Assembly (NCBI GenBank): GCA_009694305.1
Contig: SHVL01000006.1
Location: forward strand, 1 to 62,812
DNA: 62,812 bases
Origin: Thermoleophilia bacterium
GTDB taxonomy: Bacteria > Actinomycetota > Thermoleophilia > Gaiellales > Gaiellaceae
Direction: 5' to 3'
The notes below the pieces were generated by a model. That model did no database searches, had not been told where the DNA came from, and saw only the letters and a list, made by a program, of their open reading frames with translations. Positions within the stretch are counted from its first letter, which is position 1. Every line of letters starts with the position of its first letter. Made by a program: the position numbers and the translations under genes. Below are positions 41,826-50,340 of this stretch, in pieces.

Positions 41826-43154
41826 TCAGGCGGTGCCGCAGAAGCGGAGCGCCGCGACGGCGAGCGCCTGCGCAACCGTGACGAGATCGTCCACCGGGAC
41901 GTGCTCGTCGATCGTGTGCGCTATCTTCGCGCCGTCCGGGGAGAAGCCCGCGGGGCCGTAGCCGATCGACGGCGTCGCGGCGAACTGCGTGAACGTCGCC
42001 CCGTCATACCAGGAGTCGAGTCCGTGCAGCCGGTCGGGGAGGCCAAGGTCGCGGTTTACCTCGCGCATCACGGCAACGATCGGCTCGTCCTCGGGGATCT
42101 CCATCGGCATCACGCCGTTCGGCCACCACTCGATCCGCGGGGGATGCTCGGCAAGCCACGAGTCGGCCGCCGCCGCGCGGGCGACCCAGCCCTCCACCTC
42201 CGCGCGCACGTCCGAGCCCCAGCCGTCCGCGTCCGCCTGCACCGGCTGGTAGAGCACCGCGATCCCAATCCGGCACTCGGCCGGGTACGTGACCGCCCAC
42301 TCGCCCGCCTTCACCATCGTCGGAACAATGTCAGGGACGGAGAGATAGGGGTGGCGGAAGCGGTGCTGCTTGCGCCAGTTCTCGCGGAGCGACTGGAGTG
42401 CCGCGAGCACGAGCATCGCCTTTTCGATCGCGTTCACCGCACCGCCGTCGTGCCAGTGGCCGTGCTCAACCTCGGCGTGGCCGGTACGGCCGGGGACGAC
42501 GATCTCGCCGTACTCGGAGCCACGGCACGCGACCCACACCGTGAACCCGGTCGCCTCGGTCACGATCCCCGCGTCCGCGGAGACGCCGTGCTGGACGAGC
42601 GCCTGCGAGCCAGCCCCCGACGACTCCTCGTCCGTGTTCGTCGCTACGACAAGGTCGCCCGCGAGCCGGATCCCGAGCGAGGCGAGCGTCTCCGCGGCGA
42701 ACGCCATCGCTGCGACGCCGCCCTTCATGTCACAGGAGCCGCGGCCGTAGAGCATCCCATCGCGCACCTCGGCGGCGAGCGGGTCGCTCGTCCATTGCCC
42801 GCGCGGCTCGTACGAGACCGCGTCGATGTGTCCGTTGAAGAGGAGCGACTTGCCGCCCCCCGCCCCCACGAAGCGCGCGACGAGTTGGGGTCTGCCCGTA
42901 AACCCAAGCCCAGGGGGGACGAGCGGCTTCCCCTCCACCTCGGCCCTAGACGGCTCGAACACCTCGACGGACGCGCCCGCCGCGGCGAGCCGGGCCGCGA
43001 GGTACGCCTGGAGGGCGGCCTCCTCGCGGGGCGGATCCTCGAGCTCGCGCGCGGTCGTGTCGAACCCGACGAGCGCGGCGGCGAAGGCGACAAGTTCGTC
43101 GCTCCGCGCTGCGATCGCATCGACGACCCGCTGCTCAAGCTCGCTCAGCCCCAC
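41826..43154 (-). CDS. M20-family metallopeptidase/deacylase (ArgE/DapE-like)
   Basis: 442 aa zinc hydrolase. Metal-binding motifs in order: LLFNGHIDAVSYEPRGQW (His/Asp), GRGSCDMKGGVAAMAFA (bridging Asp) and NTDEESSGAGSQAL (Glu-Glu catalytic base). A dimerisation domain with WHDGGAVNAIEKAMLVLAAL lies in the middle. Typical of acetylornithine deacetylase-like enzymes. GTG start at 43152-43154. Divergent from a nitrilase with 21 bp between the starts and next to a polyamine-type transporter, so hydrolysis of an N-acyl amino acid or N-carbamoyl amine is plausible. Confidence 0.83.
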   Translation of the reverse strand: MGLSELEQRVVDAIAARSDELVAFAAALVGFDTTARELEDPPREEAALQAYLAARLAAAGASVEVFEPSRAEVEGKPLVPPGLGFTGRPQLVARFVGAGGGKSLLFNGHIDAVSYEPRGQWTSDPLAAEVRDGMLYGRGSCDMKGGVAAMAFAAETLASLGIRLAGDLVVATNTDEESSGAGSQALVQHGVSADAGIVTEATGFTVWVACRGSEYGEIVVPGRTGHAEVEHGHWHDGGAVNAIEKAMLVLAALQSLRENWRKQHRFRHPYLSVPDIVPTMVKAGEWAVTYPAECRIGIAVLYQPVQADADGWGSDVRAEVEGWVARAAAADSWLAEHPPRIEWWPNGVMPMEIPEDEPIVAVMREVNRDLGLPDRLHGLDSWYDGATFTQFAATPSIGYGPAGFSPDGAKIAHTIDEHVPVDDLVTVAQALAVAALRFCGTA

Positions 43155-43175
43155 GGCGCACTACCCTACAATCCC

Positions 43176-44000
43176 GTGGCCGAGGCTCCGCACCCCGTCG
43201 TCGCCTGCGCCCAGCTCGACCCCACGGTCGGGGAGGAAGCGCACAACCACGCGCTTGTGCTCGAGGCGATCTCGGAGGCATCGCGCCAGGGCGCAGACAT
43301 CGTTGTCCTGCCCGAGCTCGTCACCTCAGGGTACGTCTTTGAATCCGAGGCGGAGGCCCGCTCCCTCGCGCAGCGACCCGACGGCCCGGCGCTCACGGCC
43401 TGGGTGGAGGCTGCGCGGCGCGCTGACCTCGTGATCGTGGGTGGCTTCGCCGAGGCAGGCGACGACGGATGCCTCTACAACAGCGCAGCTGTGATCGACG
43501 CGAGCGGCGTGCGAGCCGTCTACCGCAAAACCCACCTGTGGGACACCGAGAAACTCGTGTTCACCGCGGGCGACGAGCGCCCGCCGCTCGTTGAGACCCG
43601 CCACGGACGGATCGGGGTGTGCATCTGTTACGACCTCGCCTTCCCGGAAGTTCCACGCGCCCTCGCCCTCGCGGGCGCCGACCTCATCGTCCATCCTGCG
43701 AATAACCCGGTCTCGGCGATGGAGCGCAGAACGGAGGAGCCGCTTGAGCTTCTGCTCACCCGCGCGACCGCGCACCTGAGCCGCGTATTCGTCGCGAGTT
43801 GCGACCGGACCGGCAGCGAGCGCGGCGTGGACTGGGTCGGCGCGACGCTGATCGCGGACGAACTCGGCGGTGTCCTCGCCGGACCCCTCACCGGGAGCGG
43901 GATCGTGCTCGCGGAGTGCAATCTTGCCCGCGCGCGCGACAAGTCCTGGAACGTGCGCAACGACGTGTTCGCCGACCGGCGGCCCGACTTGTACGCCTGA
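43176..44000 (+). CDS. Carbon-nitrogen hydrolase (nitrilase superfamily)
   Basis: 274 aa from GTG 43176. The Glu-Lys-Cys triad is visible: E in ADIVVLPELVTSGY, K in AVYRKTHLWDTE and C in IGVCICYDLAFPEVPR; the second Glu is in the RRTEEPLELLL stretch. Cytosolic amidase/carbamoylase. Resembles omega-amidase or N-carbamoylputrescine amidase-like members; adjacency to PotABCD favours an amine-related substrate. The long open frame upstream is antisense to the M20 gene and is not coding. Confidence 0.82.
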   Translation: MAEAPHPVVACAQLDPTVGEEAHNHALVLEAISEASRQGADIVVLPELVTSGYVFESEAEARSLAQRPDGPALTAWVEAARRADLVIVGGFAEAGDDGCLYNSAAVIDASGVRAVYRKTHLWDTEKLVFTAGDERPPLVETRHGRIGVCICYDLAFPEVPRALALAGADLIVHPANNPVSAMERRTEEPLELLLTRATAHLSRVFVASCDRTGSERGVDWVGATLIADELGGVLAGPLTGSGIVLAECNLARARDKSWNVRNDVFADRRPDLYA

Positions 44001-44001
44001 C

Positions 44002-44030
44002 CACCCGTCGCGGCTTTCACGCGACGGGTG
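44002..44030 (+). promoter_or_regulatory. Hairpin between the nitrilase and potA genes
   Basis: CACCCGTCGCG and CGCGACGGGTG form an 11-bp perfect stem with loop GCTTTCA. It begins right after the nitrilase stop codon and its 3' arm contains the first possible potA GTG, so it could terminate transcription or occlude potA translation. Confidence 0.55.
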
Positions 44031-45182
44031 AACGTGCGAGACTCCCCCATCGTCGCGCCACAGACACCCCTGCGCCCTGCGGGGCACATCGTCCTTGACG
44101 AGGTCACGAAGGACTTCGGCGCGAACCGCGTGGTAGACCGGGTCAACCTCGAGATCGAGCGGGGCGAGTTCTTTACGATGCTTGGCCCGTCGGGCTGCGG
44201 CAAGACGACGACGCTCAGGATGATCTCGGGCCTGGAGGAACCGTCCTCCGGGCGCATCCGCCTCCAGGGCGTAGATGTCACCGACGTCCCGCCCGCGCGC
44301 CGCAACGTCAACATGGTCTTCCAGGCGTACGCGCTCTTCCCGCACATGACGGTCGCGGAGAACGTCGCCTTCGGGCCGAGGTTGAGGAAGGTGCGACGCG
44401 CGGAGCGCGAGCAGCGGGTCGCCGAGGCGATGCGGAGCGTCCGGCTCGAAGGACTTGAGGAGCGTCGCCCCGGCCAACTATCGGGCGGCCAGCAACAGCG
44501 GGTCGCCCTCGCGCGCGCGCTCGTCAACCGCCCTGCCGCGCTTCTCCTTGACGAGCCGCTCGGCGCACTCGACCTCAAACTCCGCAAGGAGTTGCAACTT
44601 GAACTGAAACACACGCAACTTGAGACGCAGACGACGTTCGTCTACGTCACGCACGACCAGGAGGAGGCGCTCACGCTCTCCGATCGGGTGGCGGTGATGA
44701 ACGAGGGCGCGATCGAACAGATTGCCACTCCCCGCGAGTTGTACGAACGGCCCGCGACCGCGTTCGTAGCGGGATTCATCGGGGTCTCGAACCTCATCCA
44801 CTTCCGCGCGGACGAGCGCGAGAACGGGCTCGCCCGCATGCGCTTCGGCGAGGGGCAGCAGGTCGCGCTCAGACGTCCACCCAGCGCGGGGACGGCGTCC
44901 GAGATCCTCGTCACTGTGCGGCCCGAGAAGATCAAACTCGAGCCGCTGCCAGAACCGGCCTCGCGGGTGGAGGCAACCGTGGCCGACGTGCTTTACCTCG
45001 GTTCGATGACGCAACTCGTCGTCGAGTTGCCGAACGGCGATCGGCTCACGGTGCATCGCATGAATGACGCTGTCGATGACAGGCAGTTCGCTCCCGGTGA
45101 GCGGGTCACGCTCTATTGGGCGGCGGAGCACAGCTTCGCGATCGAAGGACACGCACCACCCGTCCACGACACTGGGTCGTGA
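44028..45182 (+). CDS. potA: Spermidine/putrescine-type ABC transporter, ATP-binding protein
   Basis: 384 aa (start GTG 44028, or GTG 44034). ABC ATPase with Walker A GPSGCGKTTTL, Q-loop VFQAYALFPHMTV, signature LSGGQQQRVALARAL, Walker B LLLDEPLGALD and H-loop YVTHDQEEAL, followed by a C-terminal TOBE domain (VRPEKIKLEPL, VADVLYLGSMTQLVVEL). The TOBE and family wording match PotA. First gene of potADBC here; order A-D-B-C is slightly unusual. The transporter powers uptake of polyamines or related cationic amines. Confidence 0.87.
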   Translation: MNVRDSPIVAPQTPLRPAGHIVLDEVTKDFGANRVVDRVNLEIERGEFFTMLGPSGCGKTTTLRMISGLEEPSSGRIRLQGVDVTDVPPARRNVNMVFQAYALFPHMTVAENVAFGPRLRKVRRAEREQRVAEAMRSVRLEGLEERRPGQLSGGQQQRVALARALVNRPAALLLDEPLGALDLKLRKELQLELKHTQLETQTTFVYVTHDQEEALTLSDRVAVMNEGAIEQIATPRELYERPATAFVAGFIGVSNLIHFRADERENGLARMRFGEGQQVALRRPPSAGTASEILVTVRPEKIKLEPLPEPASRVEATVADVLYLGSMTQLVVELPNGDRLTVHRMNDAVDDRQFAPGERVTLYWAAEHSFAIEGHAPPVHDTGS

Positions 45183-45211
45183 CGGAAGGCCACGTGAACA
45201 AGGGAGGACGC

Positions 45212-46381
45212 ATGGGGATCGAAGGCATTTTCGACCGGCGCTACACCCGCAAGGGAGCGCTCGGGGTTGGCGGGGCAATCGGCATCGGGGCGCTGCTCGC
45301 CGCCTGTGGCGGCGGCGGTGATGGCGGCTCAAGTTCGACCGCAGCGGCTGCCATCGACGCGGCGTCCGAACCGGGCGGCCCGATCAAGATCTATGAGTGG
45401 GCCGGCTACGAGGCGAAGGAGATGTGGGGCAACTACCTCACCGGCCCGTATGCGGCGGACAGCCCGCTCAAGTTCACGTTCCTTGAGAATGACCAGCAGG
45501 CGCTCGCGAAGGTCGCGGCGGGGACGCACTTCGACATCATCCACCCGTGCGTTGCATACACGAAGGACTGGCTCGCAGCCGGACTCATCCAGCCGTGGGA
45601 CACGTCACTCCTGCCCGACTTCGAGGGCATCCCCGCGGGCGTCCGCGAGGGCGGCATGATCGACGGCAAGACGTACCACGTTCCGTTCGATGTCGGCTTC
45701 TCGACGCTCACATATCGGGCCGACAAGATCCAGCTTGCCGAGGGCGAGGAGTCGTGGAACATCCTGCTCGACCCTGCGTACAAGGGGAAGATCTCGATCT
45801 TCTCGGACGATGTCGCGATCATCAAGATCGGCCACCTCATCAACACGGGCAAGCCGGTCGATCCGAACATTCTCACGACCGACGAGATCCAGGCCGCGAA
45901 AGAGACGATGATCCGGGCGAAGCCGCAGATCCGGAACTTCTGGAACAGCCAGACGGATACGGTGAACGACTTCGTGGCGGGCAACGTCTGGGCGACGTAC
46001 ACGTGGCCGGACGGCTATTACAAGATCAAGACCCACGCGAGCATGAAGGACGTAGACGTGCGCTACATGTGGCCGAAGGAAGGCCGTCTGGCGTGGGTCT
46101 GCGGCTTCGTTCTCAGCTCCGCCACCAAACAGCCGGGCCGGGCACATGCCGCAGTCGCGGCGGCGAACACGCCGGCGGTGGCTGCGTGGCTCACTGACGC
46201 GTTCCAGTACGGCGGCGCGCAGCAGCAGGGCGTGCTCGACCTGATCCAGAACAAGGATCTCATCACAGCGTTCAGCCTGGATGATCCGACGGCGTTCGAG
46301 TCGCCGCGCGCGTGGTTCGAGAAGCCCCTTGCGAACCGCAAGGAGTTCGTGGACGCCGCAACCGAGGTCAAGGCGGCCTAG
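45212..46381 (+). CDS. potD: Spermidine/putrescine-type substrate-binding lipoprotein
   Basis: 389 aa from ATG 45212, preceded by GGGAGGACG. The signal region FDRRYTRKGALGVGGAIGIGALLAACGGGG has a Tat-like RRYTRK start and a lipobox (LAAC). Mature domain is a type II periplasmic binding protein: PIKIYEWAGYEAKEMW, FDIIHPCVAYTKDWLAAGLIQPWD, HVPFDVGFSTLTYRAD, SIFSDDVAIIKIGHLINTG and ATYTWPDGYYKIKT, as in PotD/SpuD-like proteins. Separated from potB by a strong hairpin, which should allow excess production of the binding protein. Confidence 0.87.
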   Translation: MGIEGIFDRRYTRKGALGVGGAIGIGALLAACGGGGDGGSSSTAAAAIDAASEPGGPIKIYEWAGYEAKEMWGNYLTGPYAADSPLKFTFLENDQQALAKVAAGTHFDIIHPCVAYTKDWLAAGLIQPWDTSLLPDFEGIPAGVREGGMIDGKTYHVPFDVGFSTLTYRADKIQLAEGEESWNILLDPAYKGKISIFSDDVAIIKIGHLINTGKPVDPNILTTDEIQAAKETMIRAKPQIRNFWNSQTDTVNDFVAGNVWATYTWPDGYYKIKTHASMKDVDVRYMWPKEGRLAWVCGFVLSSATKQPGRAHAAVAAANTPAVAAWLTDAFQYGGAQQQGVLDLIQNKDLITAFSLDDPTAFESPRAWFEKPLANRKEFVDAATEVKAA

Positions 46382-46390
46382 CACCAGAGC

Positions 46391-46420
46391 GAGCCGCGCG
46401 CCCGCCCGGGCGCGCGGCTC
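46391..46420 (+). terminator. Attenuator-like hairpin between potD and potB
   Basis: GAGCCGCGCGCCCG and CGGGCGCGCGGCTC, a 14-bp perfect stem with a 2-nt formal loop, 10 bp after the potD stop and 14 bp before the potB ATG. Likely partial terminator or mRNA-stabilising element. Confidence 0.7.
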
Positions 46421-46433
46421 ATGCTCCACAACA

Positions 46434-47603
46434 ATGACGACCGCCACCGAGACAGCCGAGCCCCCCGTCCCGGGACGGAAGATGCTTTCGCGCACCGCGC
46501 GAGAACGGCGGTCAGGGCTCACGCTCTCGCTGCCCGCGATCGTGATCCTGCTCGTCTTCTTCATTGTCCCCCTCTATTTCGTCGTCCGTTTCAGCCTCGG
46601 AATCGACCGCTTTGCGAGGACCGAAGCCGCCGCAGAGCTAACCGGCGAACTTGCGAGCTTCTCACTTGAGTTGTGGCGGGACTTCCTCGGACACGGGGTG
46701 GAGTTGGAGATCCTCGGGATGGCGACGATCGGACTCCCCCTCGCCGCCGTGGGGGTGGCGGCGGTTGCGCTCGTACTCGGCGCTGTCGGGGGCGGCCGCC
46801 TCGGTCGCCACGGCGGGTTCGTCTCGATGGGCTGCTTCGCCCTGCTGCTCGCCCCGTTCTTCACGATTCCGTGGGGCAACCACCTCCTCCGGGTCGCCCA
46901 ACTCTCATCGGAGGGTGACTTCCTCCGGCTCTTCTTCAAGTCGGTGACGATGGCGACGACGTCGTCGGTACTCGCGGTCGCGATCGCGTTCCCGATCGCG
47001 TACACGCTCGCCTACGGAGTGAGGGGCTCGAAGTACACGTGGCTCCTCATCGTCATCGCCCCGTTCCTCACGAGTTACCTGCTGCGGATTTTCGCCTGGA
47101 AGGTGATCCTCGGAGACCAGGGCGTCGTCAACACCGCGCTCTTCGGGATCGGCCTCCGCGATCCGGAGCATCCGCTCTCGTTTCTCATCTACAGCCAGTT
47201 CACGGTGATCCTCGTGCTGCTCTACGCATGGGTGCCGTTCATCGTGCTGCCGATGTTCATCGCGCTCCAGGCAATCGATCGCAAGCTGCTTGAGGCAGCG
47301 ACCGACCTTGGCGCGAGCCGACTCCAGGGTCTTCGCAAGGTCACGCTCCCGCTCGCGGCCCCGGGGATCGTGGCAGCGTTCCTGTTCGTCTTCATTCCGT
47401 CGATCGGGGAGTACATCACCCCGTCGCTCGTCGGCGGTACTCAGGGCTACATGTTCGGGCAGGCGATCGCGCAGCAGTTTGTCGGCGGCACCCTCAACTG
47501 GCAGACGGGTTCCGTGCTGTCGATCTTCCTGCTCGCCGTCGTCCTGTTCCTCACCCTCGCCACGTCCAAGTTCCTACGCCAGGGAGGAGGCACGGTCGCG
47601 TGA
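46434..47603 (+). CDS. potB: Spermidine/putrescine-type ABC transporter permease
   Basis: 389 aa from ATG 46434, longer than E. coli PotB because of an extra insert (about residues 60-165) containing two additional hydrophobic stretches (LPLAAVGVAAVALVLGAVGGG and VSMGCFALLLAPFFTIPWG). The rest is a standard BPD_transp_1 permease, with the EAA-type loop EAATDLGASRLQGLRKVTLPLAAPG near the C-terminus. N-terminal cytoplasmic tail is basic. Its stop overlaps the potC GTG start. Confidence 0.85.
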   Translation: MTTATETAEPPVPGRKMLSRTARERRSGLTLSLPAIVILLVFFIVPLYFVVRFSLGIDRFARTEAAAELTGELASFSLELWRDFLGHGVELEILGMATIGLPLAAVGVAAVALVLGAVGGGRLGRHGGFVSMGCFALLLAPFFTIPWGNHLLRVAQLSSEGDFLRLFFKSVTMATTSSVLAVAIAFPIAYTLAYGVRGSKYTWLLIVIAPFLTSYLLRIFAWKVILGDQGVVNTALFGIGLRDPEHPLSFLIYSQFTVILVLLYAWVPFIVLPMFIALQAIDRKLLEAATDLGASRLQGLRKVTLPLAAPGIVAAFLFVFIPSIGEYITPSLVGGTQGYMFGQAIAQQFVGGTLNWQTGSVLSIFLLAVVLFLTLATSKFLRQGGGTVA

Positions 47604-48424
47604 GCGACGTCTTCCTCTCACGGTCGGGTCGACGGGCGCTGCTCGGGTTCTTCGGAGCGTTCCTGATCTTCCTGTACGCCCCCACCCTCGTACTCGTCAT
47701 GTTCTCGCTCAATGACTCGGCGGTGGCAGGGTTCCCGTTCGTCGGCGCGACCCTTCGTTGGTATTCGGCCGCGGTACACGAGCCGGAGGTGCGGAAGGCG
47801 CTCCTCGCCTCGATCGAGGTGGGGCTCGCCACTGCGTTCCTCGCCACCGGCGTGGCGCTCGGCGTCTCATACGCGCTTGCGCGGCGACGGTTCCCTGGCC
47901 GTTCCGTTGTGTCGGCGCTCGCGCTCCTACCGCTCGTCGTGCCGACGGTGGTGATGGGGGTCTCGCTCCTCGTCCTCTTCCGTCCGAACGGCCCGGTCAT
48001 CCCAATCCCGCTGAGCCTCTGGGCTGTCCTCATCGGCCACGTTGTGGTCGCGCTGCCGTTCTGCATTCTCATTCTCATGCCGCGCATCGCGTCGATCGAC
48101 CGACGGCTTGAGGAGGCGGCTGAGGATCTCGGTGCCTCGTGGTGGCAGACGTTCCGGCTCGTCGTACTGCCGCTCATCGGCCCCGCGGTCGTGTCGTCGC
48201 TGCTCGTCGGGTTCGTCACCTCGGTGGACGAGGTGGTGATCGCAAGCTTCCTCGTCGGCGACCAGGTGACGCTGCCCGTCTACCTCTACTCGGGACTCCG
48301 CTTCGCCGAGCGCACGATGATGCTCGTGCCCGTCGCGAGCGTGATGATCGTCGCGAGTTTTGTGCTCGTCGTGGCGGCGGACCTCGTCCGCCGGGCCGGT
48401 GACCGGAGGCTAGGGGCGGCGTGA
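47600..48424 (+). CDS. potC: Spermidine/putrescine-type ABC transporter permease
   Basis: 274 aa, six TM helices, with the EAA loop EAAEDLGASWWQTFRLVVLPLIGPA for docking to the ATPase. N-terminal LGFFGAFLIFLYAPTLVLVMFSLNDS is the conserved first helix of PotC. GTG start overlaps potB (GTGA) and its stop overlaps the next small lipoprotein gene, so translation is coupled through the operon. Confidence 0.87.
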   Translation: MSDVFLSRSGRRALLGFFGAFLIFLYAPTLVLVMFSLNDSAVAGFPFVGATLRWYSAAVHEPEVRKALLASIEVGLATAFLATGVALGVSYALARRRFPGRSVVSALALLPLVVPTVVMGVSLLVLFRPNGPVIPIPLSLWAVLIGHVVVALPFCILILMPRIASIDRRLEEAAEDLGASWWQTFRLVVLPLIGPAVVSSLLVGFVTSVDEVVIASFLVGDQVTLPVYLYSGLRFAERTMMLVPVASVMIVASFVLVVAADLVRRAGDRRLGAA

Positions 48425-48648
48425 TGCGCTGCCCACTGCTCGCGCTCGCGGTCGTCGGCGCCGTGCTCGCCGTCGGTGCGGGCGGGTGTGGCGGGGAGGA
48501 GCCGTCCTCGCGGCCGGCAAGCCCCTCGACGGTGGCGCTCGTCTCGGGCGAGGGGGGCTGCGACTGCACCGGCGAGGCGCGCGCTCGCGACCGGATCGCG
48601 GACGGCCGCGCGGTGAAGCGCACCGGCACCGTCACCCTCGGCGGCTGA
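48421..48648 (+). CDS. Small secreted lipoprotein at the end of the pot operon
   Basis: 75 aa from GTG 48421 (or ATG 48424). Short signal sequence with lipobox (LAVGAGGC), then a polar tail with GEGGCDCTGEARARDRI. Overlaps potC by 4 nt. No family recognised. Its last 18 nt around the stop (CTCGGCGGCTGAACGCTC) are identical to the end of the LytR_C gene at 34.6 kb. Confidence 0.55.
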   Translation: MMRCPLLALAVVGAVLAVGAGGCGGEEPSSRPASPSTVALVSGEGGCDCTGEARARDRIADGRAVKRTGTVTLGG

Positions 48649-48713
48649 ACGCTCAGCGCGCTCCCCTCGATACGCCCCTTCAACACGTTCCTCCGTCGAC
48701 TTCTCGTGTTTCT

Positions 48714-48736
48714 ATCATGTTAGCATGTTATTATCA
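48714..48736. repeat. AT-rich element, copy B (inverted relative to copy A)
   Basis: Contains TAGCATGTTATTAT (48721-48734), the exact reverse complement of the 14-bp core of copy A at 34776-34789. It lies in the 152-bp gap (48649-48800) between convergent gene ends, as does copy A. No gene is seen in the gap. Confidence 0.55.
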
Positions 48737-48800
48737 GGTCAGACGGCTGACCCTCTCAACCATGACTCGGCCTCGCGTGGGACCATGAGGATTCAAGGGT

Positions 48801-49403
48801 TCAGCAGTTGCGGCGCAGCGTCCCAGCGAGGGCCCACTTCGCCCACTCGAGCGGGATCGCCCGAAGGAGACTGACGACCGGCTCGGGAGCGCCGCGGGCG
48901 ACAATCTCGACCTCGGTGCAGCGGCGGAAGATCCGCTCCGCCCGCAGTAGGTGAAAGCGCGAGGTGACGAGCACGATGCGCGTCCAGCCGCGCTCCTCGG
49001 CAATCCGAGAGACCATCCGCGCCTCCCCGCGGGTCGAGAACGGCACCGACTGTAGGCAGGCGACCTCGGCGGGGACGACCTCCGGATAGGCACAGATCGC
49101 CTCACGTACCGGGTCGAAGCCGGACGTGTCGGCACTCAGGATGAGCGTTGGCGCAACGCCCGACCGGATGAGTCGAATCGCGACCGGGAATCGCTCCGTC
49201 GAACCCGCGAGGACAACGACGGCATCCGCGGGGCGCAGCGGATCGTCTTCCCGTCCGAGGAACAACCACCACCCTGGGAGGTAGACGACGAGCAGCACCG
49301 CAGCGAGCGCGACCGCCCGTCCACGCGCGGTCCCGACAAGTGTTCGCACCCCGCGCCCCACCGCGAGAGTCTCGCAGCGCCAGCGCCGTACGATGCGGCG
49401 CAT
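48801..49403 (-). CDS. DUF218 (SanA/YdcF-like) membrane-anchored protein
   Basis: 200 aa from ATG 49401-49403. An N-terminal TM helix (VALAAVLLVVYLPGWWLFLG), then a DUF218 Rossmann-like domain: ADAVVVLAGSTERFPVAIRLIRSGVAPTLILS, SVPFSTRGEARMVSRIAEERGW and RIVLVTSRFHLLRAERIFRR. The family is tied to envelope/vancomycin-barrier traits in enterobacteria; function here unknown. The start codon abuts a reading frame on the other strand that is probably a gene relic. Confidence 0.75.
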   Translation of the reverse strand: MRRIVRRWRCETLAVGRGVRTLVGTARGRAVALAAVLLVVYLPGWWLFLGREDDPLRPADAVVVLAGSTERFPVAIRLIRSGVAPTLILSADTSGFDPVREAICAYPEVVPAEVACLQSVPFSTRGEARMVSRIAEERGWTRIVLVTSRFHLLRAERIFRRCTEVEIVARGAPEPVVSLLRAIPLEWAKWALAGTLRRNC

Positions 49404-49470
49404 GGAGTTCGAGACGCGCGCGATCCACGGTGGGCAGGAGCCGGATCCAGCGACAGGCGCTCGCACGGAC
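49402..49470 (+). pseudogene. Relic of the N-terminus of a cystathionine gamma-synthase-type PLP enzyme
   Basis: From ATG 49402 the frame reads MEFETRAIHGGQEPDPATGA, the classical start of actinobacterial cystathionine gamma-synthase / O-acetylhomoserine sulfhydrylase proteins. After about 22 codons the homology stops and the metallo-beta-lactamase domain begins in the same frame. A deletion seems to have removed the body of the PLP enzyme. The similarity is from memory of the family consensus. Confidence 0.55.
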
Positions 49471-50340
49471 GTGAGCCGCGAGCCGCTCGACCTCCGTCAT
49501 GACGGACTCGAACGGTCGGTCGGGGCCTATCTCGTCGAGACGCCCGACGGACTCGCCCTGTTCGACTGCGGCCCCGCGACAACGTTCGAGACGCTTCGGG
49601 AGGAACTGCACGCGCGCGGCGTCGAGTTCGCAGACCTGCGCCACCTGCTCCTCTCCCACATCCACCTCGACCACGCGGGCGCCGCGGGACTGGTCGCGCG
49701 CGCGAACCCCGCGCTCACGGTCCACGTCTCGGCAATCGGGGCCCCGCACGTCGTCGATCCGTCGCGGCTTGAGGCGAGCGCGCGGCGGCTCTACGGGGAG
49801 ACGTTCGACACCCTGTTCGGCGCGCTGATCCCCGTTCCGGAGGAGCGGGTGCACATCGTCAGCGACCGGGTCGCGGGACTCGACTGCTTCCCAACCCCCG
49901 GACACGCGGCGCACCACGTTTCGTACCTCCACCCCGACGGGACGCTTTACGCGGGCGACGCAGCCGGCGTCCGCGTCGCTCCCGCCCGCTTCGTCCTCCC
50001 CCCGCTCCCGCCGCCCGAGGTCGATCTCGACGCGTGGCGGGAGACCTTCGCAGCAATCCGCGCCCGTCGCCCGGAGCGGCTCGCGTGCATCCACTTCGGC
50101 GTGTTCGCGGACGTCGAAGCGCACCTCGACCGGCTTGAGGCGACGATCGCGCGTTGGAGCGGCTGGGTCGCGGGCGGCGCCGACGAGGCCAAGTTCGCCG
50201 TGGCCGCCCACGCCGACATCGCGGCAAGCGACCCGGAGTCCGCCGACCACTACCTCTCTGTCGTGCCGTCGTGGCACGCATTCCGCGGACTCGACCGGTA
50301 TCACCGCAAGTTGCGCGAAGCAGTAGCGGCAGCGCCGTGA
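49471..50340 (+). CDS. Metallo-beta-lactamase-fold hydrolase
   Basis: 289 aa from GTG 49471 (an in-frame ATG at 49402 would add a relic segment). The domain begins VSREPLDLRHDGLERSVGAYLVET; zinc site HIHLDHAGAAG (HxHxDH), GHAAHHVSYLHPDGTLYAGDAAG (His and Asp ligands) and the C-terminal His in CIHFGVF. Typical of the glyoxalase II-like/MBL-fold group. Stop overlaps the MFS gene start (GTGA), implying a coupled pair; substrate unknown. Confidence 0.82.
   Translation: MSREPLDLRHDGLERSVGAYLVETPDGLALFDCGPATTFETLREELHARGVEFADLRHLLLSHIHLDHAGAAGLVARANPALTVHVSAIGAPHVVDPSRLEASARRLYGETFDTLFGALIPVPEERVHIVSDRVAGLDCFPTPGHAAHHVSYLHPDGTLYAGDAAGVRVAPARFVLPPLPPPEVDLDAWRETFAAIRARRPERLACIHFGVFADVEAHLDRLEATIARWSGWVAGGADEAKFAVAAHADIAASDPESADHYLSVVPSWHAFRGLDRYHRKLREAVAAAP

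Noticed and set aside
49402-49470. Functional cystathionine gamma-synthase
   Set aside because: Only about 22 N-terminal residues remain; PLP-binding regions are absent.
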